From positions 1-6,626 of the forward strand of contig JAEXUU010000483.1 in assembly GCA_023452965.1 (NCBI GenBank): a stretch of DNA of 6,626 nt, in the 5' to 3' direction. Of this stretch, positions 1-5,658 are shown in pieces. How positions within the stretch are numbered: position 1 is the first letter of the stretch; each line of letters opens with the position of its first letter. The position numbers were made by a program, and so were the translations under genes. The notes under the pieces were generated by a model that was given only the letters and a program-made list of their open reading frames with translations, was not told the DNA's origin and made no database searches. The stretch is from Pseudomonadota bacterium. Its GTDB lineage: Bacteria; Pseudomonadota; Alphaproteobacteria; Rhizobiales; Beijerinckiaceae.

Positions 1-439
1 CAACCAACTCGACGACGTTCCCGTCAGGGTCATTGACCAGACACACCAGAACACCGGGACGAAGCTCGACGATTCCTTTTCGCCTCATCGGATAACCCGC
101 ACTGGCAAGGTGGCTTGCAGCGGCATGCAGATCTTCAATGATCAGTGTCAGAAATGCAAAACCCGCTTCGTCGAGAGGCTTGGAGGGCAGTGAGCGTGCA
201 GCTATGCCGCGGTCCGGCTGGAACAACTTGATGCGCTCGCCGGTCGCAAGTTCCAGGCGCACGACCAGATAGCTTGAAGCGCCGATACCGCTTTTAATGG
301 CGGTGTCTTCCGGATTTGAGATCGCAGAAATCTCGCGGAGGCCGAACGTATCCCGGTAGAAGCGGAGGGACGTCTCCATATCTTGGACGGCGAGGCCGAT
401 TTCAAATGGCGCAACCGGGGTAAGAGGGTGCGGTGTCAT
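1..439 (-). CDS. VOC-family protein (glyoxalase/bleomycin-resistance/dioxygenase fold), 3' end off the left edge
   Basis: This frame is open from an ATG at 439 to the left edge, giving 146 residues without a stop, so the C-terminus is missing. Two modules of the vicinal-oxygen-chelate fold can be seen. The first begins with FEIGLAVQDMETSLRFYRDTFGL (residues 12-34 when read continuously; key residues are G15, D20, F27-Y28 and G33-L34). The second begins near residue 93 and ends with the typical DPDGNVVEL (137-145). Family members are metal-dependent lyases, isomerases or dioxygenases, or simple binding proteins. By eye, three of the four usual metal-ligand positions are not canonical: E13 in place of His, K71 in place of Glu, and F96 in place of His. 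Only E144 is kept, so catalysis of the classical type is doubtful. A weak GGA (447-449) lies 7 bases before the ATG. It follows the BKACE gene by 54 bp in the same direction and is probably the distal gene of the operon. The specific reaction is unknown. Confidence 0.82.
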   Translation of the reverse strand, partial: MTPHPLTPVAPFEIGLAVQDMETSLRFYRDTFGLREISAISNPEDTAIKSGIGASSYLVVRLELATGERIKLFQPDRGIAARSLPSKPLDEAGFAFLTLIIEDLHAAASHLASAGYPMRRKGIVELRPGVLVCLVNDPDGNVVELV

Positions 440-493
440 GGAGCAATCCAAGATGGTTGGGTAAGCAGAAACTGAGCTGCCGCGAAATGCCCG

Positions 494-1426
494 TCAGAAC
501 GCCACCTTGTCGGCGCCCTTGAGCTGGAGCTGCTCGCGGGCGTCGTCGGGCGTCGCGATCTCCAGGCCGAGGCCCTCGACGATCTGGCGGGCGGCGCGGA
601 CCTGGTCGGCGTTCGACTTGGCGAGTTGGCCGGGGCCGAGCCAGAGCGAATCCTCGAGGCCGACGCGCAGGTTGCCGCCCATCGAGACCGCCATCGCCGC
701 GATCGGCAATTGATGGCGGCCGGCGCCAAGCACCGACCAGTGATAGTCGTCGCCGAAGAGCCGGTCGGCGGTGCGCTTCATATGAGCGACGTCCTCCGGG
801 TGCGGGCCGATGCCGCCGAGCAGGCCGAAGACCGACTGGACGAAGAAGGGCGGCTTCACCAGCCCGCGGTCGACGAAATGGGCCAGCGTGTAGAGATGGC
901 CGATATCGTAGCACTCGATCTCGAAGCGCGTGCCGTTCTCGGCGCAGGTGGTCAGGATGTTGGCGATGTCCTTGAAGGTGTTCTTGAAGACGCGGTCGTC
1001 CGAGCCTTCGAGATAGGGCCGCTCCCAGTCGTGCTTGAACTCCTTGAAGCGGTTCAGCATCGGGTAGAGCCCGAAATTCATCGAGCCCATGTTGAGCGAG
1101 GCGACCTCGGGCTTGAAATGTGCGCAAGGGCGAAGGCGCTCCTCGACCAGCATGGTCGGGGCGCCGCCGGTGGTGATGTTGATGACGCAGTTCGAGCGCT
1201 GCTTGATCACCTTGAGGAAGGGTTCGAAAGCCTCGGGCGACTGGTCGGGCTGGCCGGTCTTCGGGTTGCGGGCATGGACGTGGACCAAAGCCGCGCCGGC
1301 CTCGGCCGCGCCGACGGCGGCATCGATGATCTCGTCCGGCGTCACCGGCAGATAGGGCGACATCGAGGGGGTGTGGATCGCGCCAGTGACGGCGCAAGTG
1401 ATGATGACTTTGCGGTTCTTGGCCAT
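494..1426 (-). CDS. Beta-keto acid cleavage enzyme (BKACE / DUF849, 3-keto-5-aminohexanoate cleavage-like)
   Basis: This is a complete 310-residue protein, within the usual family length of about 270-310. BKACE enzymes are cytosolic Zn-dependent TIM-barrel proteins. They condense a beta-keto acid with acetyl-CoA and split it into acetoacetate and a new acyl-CoA; Kce of lysine fermentation and the dehydrocarnitine-cleaving enzyme are known examples. Visible hallmarks are the N-terminal ITCAVTGAIHTPSMSPYLP (residues 9-27), the HVHAR motif (H49 and H51 as Zn ligands), the NITTGG loop (83-88), the GAGRHQLP segment (234-241), and R254-V-G-L-E-D259, where E258 is the third expected Zn ligand. The active site therefore looks intact. 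The start is supported by AAGGA (1434-1438) 7 bases upstream of the ATG. In a short hand count, 26 of the first 30 codons end in G or C, a stronger bias than in the neighbouring VOC gene. It lies 82 bp downstream of the aminotransferase gene, which could supply a beta-keto acid. The family is certain; the exact substrate is not known. Confidence 0.94.
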   Translation of the reverse strand: MAKNRKVIITCAVTGAIHTPSMSPYLPVTPDEIIDAAVGAAEAGAALVHVHARNPKTGQPDQSPEAFEPFLKVIKQRSNCVINITTGGAPTMLVEERLRPCAHFKPEVASLNMGSMNFGLYPMLNRFKEFKHDWERPYLEGSDDRVFKNTFKDIANILTTCAENGTRFEIECYDIGHLYTLAHFVDRGLVKPPFFVQSVFGLLGGIGPHPEDVAHMKRTADRLFGDDYHWSVLGAGRHQLPIAAMAVSMGGNLRVGLEDSLWLGPGQLAKSNADQVRAARQIVEGLGLEIATPDDAREQLQLKGADKVAF

Positions 1427-1460
1427 GCGATAGTCCTTCGCTGATCCTTTAAGTCCCGAA

Positions 1461-1496
1461 ACTCACGCCGGCTTGCGTTTCGCTCGTCTCGTGAGT
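1461..1496. repeat. Inverted repeat in the spacer between the aminotransferase and BKACE genes
   Basis: ACTCACG (1461-1467) and CGTGAGT (1490-1496) are perfect reverse complements around a 22-base spacer. On the transcribed (minus-sense) strand the loop contains a further small GCG-AAA-CGC. There is no T-run after the stem, only TTTCGG, so it is a poor intrinsic terminator. It may be an RNA hairpin between cistrons or a palindromic protein site. A 7-bp match in an 82-bp spacer could also arise by chance. Confidence 0.35.
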
Positions 1497-1508
1497 GAGG
1501 TGCCTTGG

Positions 1509-2420
1509 CTATCCATACGAAACAGCGGTGCTCAACGTTTCGTCGTCGTGCCGACGCCAGTATTCGTTGAGGATGCGGGTTGTGATCGGACCCGGCTTTC
1601 CGTCGCCGATCGGGCGCCCTTCGAATTCGGTGACCGGGGTGATGCCGCCCGCCGTCGTCGCTGTGAAAATCTCGTCGACGGCGGACAACTCGGCGCCATG
1701 CACGGCGCGAATTTCGCAGCGCATCTGGATATCGCCGGCGATCTCGATGACGGAACGCCTGGTGATACCTTCGAAGATGTTGCGATCCGGAGTGACGAGC
1801 ACGCCGTCCTTCACGAAGAAGACGTTGAAACCCGGCCCCTCGGTCACCGTGCCATCCGCAAGGGGCAGAATGGTCACCTCAGCCTCCCGATCATAGGCCT
1901 CAAAGAGGCTCATCGTGAGGTCGAGCCAGTGGAAATTCTTGATCCGCTGGTCGAGCGCTTCGGACGGAATCCGCTGCGTTTTCGAGAGCACCATCTTGAG
2001 CCCTCTGCGCCGCTGCTCCTCGTTGGCAATCCAGAGGAACGGCTGGACGTAGGCATAGAGTCGGTTACGGCAGAGCCGCGGATCACGCGTTCCGGGAGGC
2101 TGGATCCCCCGGGAGCACATGACCATGATAAAGGCGTCGCGATATCCAGTGCGCCGAACGAGATCGACGAGGATCTCCGAGATCTCCTCGTCGGTCAGCG
2201 CAAGATCCATTCGCAAGCCGGTCATCGAAGCTCGAAATCGCTCGATATGCTCCTGCAACCGATAGATGCGCCCCTTCCACACATGGATCGCATCGTAGGT
2301 GATGTCGGATCGCAAGAAGCCGCGATCTGCGATCGGTATCGTCGCTTCTGCCAGGGGGAGGTACTTGCCATCCATATAGGCAAGGCCGGAAATGCTAGTG
2401 AACTCGTCCTGGGTCGACAT
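1509..2420 (-). CDS. Class IV PLP aminotransferase, (R)-selective amine transaminase-like
   Basis: This is a complete 303-residue cytosolic PLP enzyme of fold type IV (the BCAT/D-amino acid transaminase superfamily). The Schiff-base lysine is K161 in RIKNFHWLDL. E194 in TEGPGFNVF is the expected partner of the pyridine nitrogen. R62 in HIERF, GITRRSV (218-224) and TTAGGITP (255-262) form the usual cofactor-phosphate environment. Several segments match what I recall of (R)-amine transaminases (Arthrobacter and Aspergillus types) rather than BCATs: SDITYDAIHVWKG (38-50), with SDxTY where BCATs have GDGxFE; LYAYVQPFLW (121-130); VKDGVLVTPDR (203-213); and GPITTRILNEYW (277-288). Such enzymes transfer an amino group between an amine, or a beta- or D-amino acid, and a keto acid such as pyruvate. 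GAAGG (2426-2430) lies 5 bases before the ATG and supports the start. The gene sits between the transporter genes and the BKACE gene, so it probably acts on the imported compound. Alternatives are D-amino acid or branched-chain transaminase activity. Confidence 0.93.
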   Translation of the reverse strand: MSTQDEFTSISGLAYMDGKYLPLAEATIPIADRGFLRSDITYDAIHVWKGRIYRLQEHIERFRASMTGLRMDLALTDEEISEILVDLVRRTGYRDAFIMVMCSRGIQPPGTRDPRLCRNRLYAYVQPFLWIANEEQRRRGLKMVLSKTQRIPSEALDQRIKNFHWLDLTMSLFEAYDREAEVTILPLADGTVTEGPGFNVFFVKDGVLVTPDRNIFEGITRRSVIEIAGDIQMRCEIRAVHGAELSAVDEIFTATTAGGITPVTEFEGRPIGDGKPGPITTRILNEYWRRHDDETLSTAVSYG

Positions 2421-2457
2421 CTTCGCCTTCGCTCTTGTTGGAAGTCATCAAGGGCTG

Positions 2458-2489
2458 GCGACAGGCCGCGGGCAATAGAAGCCTGTCGC
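2458..2489. repeat. Perfect 9-bp inverted repeat between the transporter and catabolic halves
   Basis: GCGACAGGC (2458-2466) and GCCTGTCGC (2481-2489) are exact reverse complements separated by 14 bases. The repeat lies in the 117-bp gap between the PotC-like permease stop and the aminotransferase start, about 38 bases upstream of the aminotransferase ATG. No run of T follows the stem in the minus-strand reading direction, so it is not a convincing Rho-independent terminator. It may be an intercistronic mRNA hairpin that protects or separates the two halves of the message, or an operator for a dimeric regulator. I found no convincing promoter hexamers beside it. Confidence 0.55.
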
Positions 2490-2537
2490 AATTCTCCATG
2501 CTGACCGGGATCAAGGCCAGTGGCGCTGAAATGGACG

Positions 2538-3335
2538 TCACGACACGGCCCGAGCCGGCTTCCGATATCTCCGCAACACATTGAGAACGGTCGCCGCTGC
2601 GATCGTTCCAAGGATGAAGATCAGTGCGGCGGCAGCTATGGAAGGGCTGATGTTCTCGCGGATCGAGGAGAACATCTGGCGGGCCAGGGTGCGCTGGTTG
2701 GGGCCCGCGACGAACAAGGTCAATACCACCTCGTCAAGGGACGTCGCGAAGGCGAAGACCGCGCCTGAAATGATGCCTGGCGCGGCGAGCGGCAGCGTCA
2801 CGCGCGCCAGAACGGTCGGCGGTGCGGCGCCGAGACTCGCCGCCGCCTGCTCCAGCCGCGGCTCGATGGCCTGTAGTACGGCCGACACGTTGATGACGAC
2901 GAACGGAACCGCGATCACCGTGTGCGCGATAATCACCCCAAGGTAGGAGTTCGCGAGGTTATAGCGGGCGAACATCAGCTGCATGCCGACCCCCAGCACC
3001 ACCGCCGGCACCACCATTGGCAAGAGAAAGGCGGTTCGAGCAAAGGCAAACAGCCACGATGCCTCCTGCCGACGTAAGCCGAGCGCAGCCAGCGTCCCGA
3101 GGACCGTAGCCAGTATCGTCGTGCCAAAGCCGATGATCAGGCTGTTGATGATCGAGCGCCGCCAGACATCGGCCGTCACCAGTTCGTCGAACCAGCGTGT
3201 CGAATAGCTGGCGATCGGGTAGTTGAGGAACACGCTGTCGGTGAAGGCCAAAGGCAGGATCGCCGCCAGCGGCGCCAGCAGGAACAGCATCGCCGCCAAG
3301 CCGAACACGACCTTCGAAAAGCCGAGCACTTTCAT
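2538..3335 (-). CDS. ABC importer inner-membrane permease, PotC type
   Basis: This is a complete 265-residue permease, the usual length for PotC-type subunits, in the BPD_transp_1 (MetI-like) family. It forms half of the membrane channel that passes substrate from the binding protein to the cytoplasm. About six membrane segments are visible, near residues 7-30, 61-85, 97-121, 132-153, 186-210 and 232-255. The cytoplasmic coupling loop lies at about 162-182 (EQAAASLGA, followed by a distal G/LP). There, the usual EAA glutamate position reads Q163, with E162 just before it. The reading frame stays open far upstream, to about 4139, but that extension is Arg/Pro-rich and overlaps the other permease. 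The true start is the ATG at 3335, which shares a 4-bp ATGA with the stop of the preceding permease and implies translational coupling. A weak AGG lies upstream. The substrate is undetermined; the polyamine-type family assignment is secure. Confidence 0.93.
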   Translation of the reverse strand: MKVLGFSKVVFGLAAMLFLLAPLAAILPLAFTDSVFLNYPIASYSTRWFDELVTADVWRRSIINSLIIGFGTTILATVLGTLAALGLRRQEASWLFAFARTAFLLPMVVPAVVLGVGMQLMFARYNLANSYLGVIIAHTVIAVPFVVINVSAVLQAIEPRLEQAAASLGAAPPTVLARVTLPLAAPGIISGAVFAFATSLDEVVLTLFVAGPNQRTLARQMFSSIRENISPSIAAAALIFILGTIAAATVLNVLRRYRKPARAVS

Positions 3336-4507
3336 GGCTGGACCTGCTGATCGGACGCGAGCCGCAGGTAGACGGTGTAGAGGATCATCGTCGCGGCGAG
3401 GAGAACGATGCCCAGCGCGCCGGCCATCGCCCAGTTGGCTGCGCCGGTTGCATAATAGGCGATCACCGATGAGATCATCTGGTCTTGCGCGCCGCCGATC
3501 AGGGCGGGCGTGATGTAATATCCAAGCGCGCTCATGAAAACGAGGAGCGAGCCCGACACCACCCCACGCATGGAAAGCGGCAGCAGCACCTTCCAGAAGG
3601 CCCGGATCGGCGCTGCGCCGAGCGAAGCCGCCGCAGGCATGAGGTTCTTCGGAATTCCGATTAGGACGCTGAAGATCGGCAGCACCATGAAAGGCAGTAG
3701 CACATGCGTCATCGCGATGACGACGCCGGTGCGGTTGAAGATCAGCGGCACCGGCCCGGAACTCAAGCCGAGCGCCATCAGCGCCGAATTGATCAAGCCG
3801 TTGTCCTGCAGCAGGATGAACCAGGCGGCGGTCCGCACCAATAGCGAGGTCCACAGCGGCAGCAAGACGGCCCCAAGCAGCAGCTGCCGTTTCCAGCCTT
3901 CGACCGAGGCGGCGATCATCGCGTAGGGGAAGCCTATCAACAGACAGGCGATGGTGACCAGGAGCGACACGACGAAGGTGCGGGCAAGCGTCGTGCGATT
4001 GGCCGAACTGCCTGCTGGCATCGCTTGGATGTCGCCTGCGGGGGAACGTTCCAGGTCGACCGCGGCGAGCAGGTTGCGATCGGTGAAGGTGGAGGCCGTC
4101 GCGGTTTTGACCGCTTGCCAAAACGCCGGGTCGCCCCAACGCTCGTCGATTGCGACGAGATCACTCGCGTTGAGGTCGTCGCGCAGCGCCGTACGGGTCT
4201 TCGACATGAGCGTCCGAAAGCCGGGCTTGGCGCTATTCAGCCGCCGAACCAGATCGCCGAATAGCTGGTCGTCCTCGATGCCTCGGATATCCCGTGCAAA
4301 GACCGCCTGGGCATCGGGCCCGGGCGCAGCGGATCCGTCCCATGAAGCCAGCGCGGAGCCGACCCCCGGCAGCGCCCGCGAGGCGATCGGATCCGAAACC
4401 GCCGCCGACATCATCGTGTAAAGCGGAGCTGCGAAGAAGATCAGCAGGAAAAGGCCGAGGGGCGCGATCAGCGCCAGGGAAACCGGTAATCTGGGATGCC
4501 GGCTCAT
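3332..4507 (-). CDS. ABC importer inner-membrane permease, PotB type, with long periplasmic insert
   Basis: This is a 391-residue permease, roughly 110 residues longer than typical PotB proteins (about 275-285). TM1 is at about residues 9-33. A long hydrophilic stretch follows (about 34-175), which by the usual topology lies in the periplasm. The core comes next: TM2 about 177-199, TM3 about 209-233, TM4 about 261-285, coupling loop about 290-311, TM5 about 315-337 and TM6 about 359-382. The loop reads PAAASLGA, with Pro at the usual Glu position of the EAA motif. The ATG at 4507 is chosen because it overlaps the ATPase stop by 4 bp (ATGA), mirroring the next junction. An in-frame TTG at 4525 would add six residues and cannot be excluded. 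No strong Shine-Dalgarno sequence precedes 4507, which fits translational coupling. With the PotC-type subunit it would form the heterodimeric channel. The extra domain may help dock the binding protein. Confidence 0.92.
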   Translation of the reverse strand: MSRHPRLPVSLALIAPLGLFLLIFFAAPLYTMMSAAVSDPIASRALPGVGSALASWDGSAAPGPDAQAVFARDIRGIEDDQLFGDLVRRLNSAKPGFRTLMSKTRTALRDDLNASDLVAIDERWGDPAFWQAVKTATASTFTDRNLLAAVDLERSPAGDIQAMPAGSSANRTTLARTFVVSLLVTIACLLIGFPYAMIAASVEGWKRQLLLGAVLLPLWTSLLVRTAAWFILLQDNGLINSALMALGLSSGPVPLIFNRTGVVIAMTHVLLPFMVLPIFSVLIGIPKNLMPAAASLGAAPIRAFWKVLLPLSMRGVVSGSLLVFMSALGYYITPALIGGAQDQMISSVIAYYATGAANWAMAGALGIVLLAATMILYTVYLRLASDQQVQP

Positions 4508-5562
4508 CGCGCGACGACCCAGCAATCATGCGGCGAGAAGCTCATCTCGATGCCGTCGCCAATGGTCAGTGCCGTCTCGCTGCGCTCGGAGCGCAGGATT
4601 ACCGTCTGGCCGGCGGCGTCGACGATCAGGCGCAAATGGTCGCCGTAATAGACCACGTCACGCACGGTTCCGGCGATGCGATTATCCTGCGTGCCTGATG
4701 GCTTGATCCGCTCGGGCCGCACCGACAGGCAGACCTGCTCGCCCGGCTTCAGCGCTTTGCGCCCGACCGACAAAGACTGGCCGTTTGCCAGCACGACGCG
4801 GGAAACATCGCTGTCGCCGGGCTCCGCCGTCGCATGGATAAGATTCGTTTCTCCTATGAACTCCGCGACGAAGCGCGTCGCTGGGTGATCGTAGATTTCG
4901 TTCGGCGTGCCGATCTGCTCGATCTTGCCGCGATTGAACACCGCGATCCGATCCGACATCGTCAGCGCCTCGCCCTGGTCATGCGTCACGAAGACGATGG
5001 TCAGTCCCAGCCGCCGATGCAGGTCGCGAATGTCGAGCTGCATCTGCTCGCGCAGCTTTTTGTCGAGCGCGCCGAGCGGTTCGTCCATAAGGACCACCTG
5101 CGGCTCGAAAACCAGTGCGCGGGCAAGCGCCACGCGCTGCTGCTGCCCGCCGGACAACTGGCTGGGACGCCGGTCGCTGAGCGCGCCGAGTTGCACCATG
5201 TCGAGCGCGCGGCGGACACGCTGGTCAGATTCGGCTTTTGCCACGCCCCGCATGCTCAGAGGGAAGGCGATGTTGTCGGCGACGCTCATATGCGGAAACA
5301 ACGCGTAGTTCTGAAACACCACGCCCATGTTGCGCTTGTGCGGAGGAAGCTGGTCGACCTGACGACCCGCGACGCTGATCTTGCCGCTGCTCGGCGCCTC
5401 GAAGCCGGCCAGCATCATCAGGATCGTCGTCTTTCCGGATCCGGACGGCCCGAGCATGCTGACGAATTCGCCTTCATGGATCGCAAGGTCGAGCTGGTCC
5501 ACGACCGTCAGCGCCCCGAAAACCTTGCTGACTTTTTCAAAGCCGATGAACGGTTGCGTCAT
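4504..5562 (-). CDS. ABC importer ATP-binding subunit, PotA/MalK-type with TOBE domain
   Basis: This is a complete 352-residue nucleotide-binding subunit that powers the importer from the cytoplasmic face. All catalytic motifs are present: Walker A GPSGSGKT (38-45), Q-loop Q84 (VVFQNYALFPH), signature LSGGQQQR (136-143), Walker B VVLMDEP (156-162; D160, catalytic E161), D-loop LGALD (163-167) and H-loop H194 (FVTHDQGEA). The C-terminal region, about 235-350, has the TOBE/OB-fold pattern (FIGETNLI, then SVRPERIKP near 280-288) typical of polyamine, iron and opine importers of this class. The start is supported by AGGA (5569-5572) 6 bases before the ATG. The gene lies 96 bp after the binding-protein gene and overlaps the PotB-type permease by 4 bp. 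The ATPase role is certain. The substrate is set by the other subunits and is unknown. Confidence 0.96.
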   Translation of the reverse strand: MTQPFIGFEKVSKVFGALTVVDQLDLAIHEGEFVSMLGPSGSGKTTILMMLAGFEAPSSGKISVAGRQVDQLPPHKRNMGVVFQNYALFPHMSVADNIAFPLSMRGVAKAESDQRVRRALDMVQLGALSDRRPSQLSGGQQQRVALARALVFEPQVVLMDEPLGALDKKLREQMQLDIRDLHRRLGLTIVFVTHDQGEALTMSDRIAVFNRGKIEQIGTPNEIYDHPATRFVAEFIGETNLIHATAEPGDSDVSRVVLANGQSLSVGRKALKPGEQVCLSVRPERIKPSGTQDNRIAGTVRDVVYYGDHLRLIVDAAGQTVILRSERSETALTIGDGIEMSFSPHDCWVVAR

Positions 5563-5575
5563 CTAAAATCCTGAC

Positions 5576-5591
5576 GGGCCCCGGGAGGCCC
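5576..5591. repeat. Short GC hairpin next to the ATPase ribosome-binding site
   Basis: GGGCC (5576-5580) and GGCCC (5587-5591) can pair around a 6-base loop. On the mRNA the stem ends just before the AGGA Shine-Dalgarno (5569-5572) of the ATPase gene. Five GC pairs are modest evidence in GC-rich DNA. It could tune ribosome access or be incidental. Confidence 0.3.
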
Positions 5592-5620
5592 CTGCCGACC
5601 CACGATCGCTGCGAATAGAC

Positions 5621-5650
5621 GTGCGGGGCGCCTGCAACCGCGCCCCGCAC
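5621..5650. repeat. Strong intercistronic hairpin (perfect 11-bp stem, 8-base loop)
   Basis: GTGCGGGGCGC (5621-5631) and GCGCCCCGCAC (5640-5650) are exact reverse complements around an 8-base loop. The hairpin begins 9 bases after the stop of the binding-protein gene and lies before the ATPase gene. No U-run follows on the minus-sense transcript, so full termination is unlikely. In many binding-protein-dependent importers a stable hairpin at this place protects the upstream message from 3' exonucleases, so that the binding protein is made in excess over the membrane subunits. That role is inferred here. Partial termination is an alternative. Confidence 0.7.
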
Positions 5651-5658
5651 CGGATCGC

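Noticed and set aside
402..1397. 331-codon minus-strand frame overlapping the BKACE gene
   Set aside because: Its translation is Arg/Pro/His-rich, as expected from an out-of-frame reading of GC-rich coding DNA. The overlapping BKACE frame has all family motifs.
626..1444. Long open frame on the plus strand (272 codons) antisense to the BKACE gene
   Set aside because: It lies opposite a gene with clear family motifs, and its translation is low-complexity in style with no recognisable domain. It is explained by the strong G/C third-position bias of the real gene.
1473..2504. 343-codon plus-strand frame antisense to the aminotransferase
   Set aside because: There is no recognisable domain, and the opposite strand carries an intact PLP enzyme with its own Shine-Dalgarno sequence.
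2421..2537. Separate promoter for the aminotransferase gene
   Set aside because: No convincing pair of -35 and -10 hexamers with suitable spacing was found on the minus strand; a TTGCGA is present without a matching -10.
3336..4139. Upstream extension of the PotC-like frame, which could suggest a 533-residue fused permease
   Set aside because: The extension is Arg/Pro-rich and out of frame with the PotB-like gene it overlaps. The ATGA overlap at 3332-3335 marks the true start.
4834..5574. 246-codon plus-strand frame antisense to the ATPase
   Set aside because: It is a shadow of the ATPase gene, which has every ABC motif in order.
5621..5650. Rho-independent terminator
   Set aside because: The stem is strong but there is no T-run after it on the minus-sense strand, so I describe it as an intercistronic hairpin.
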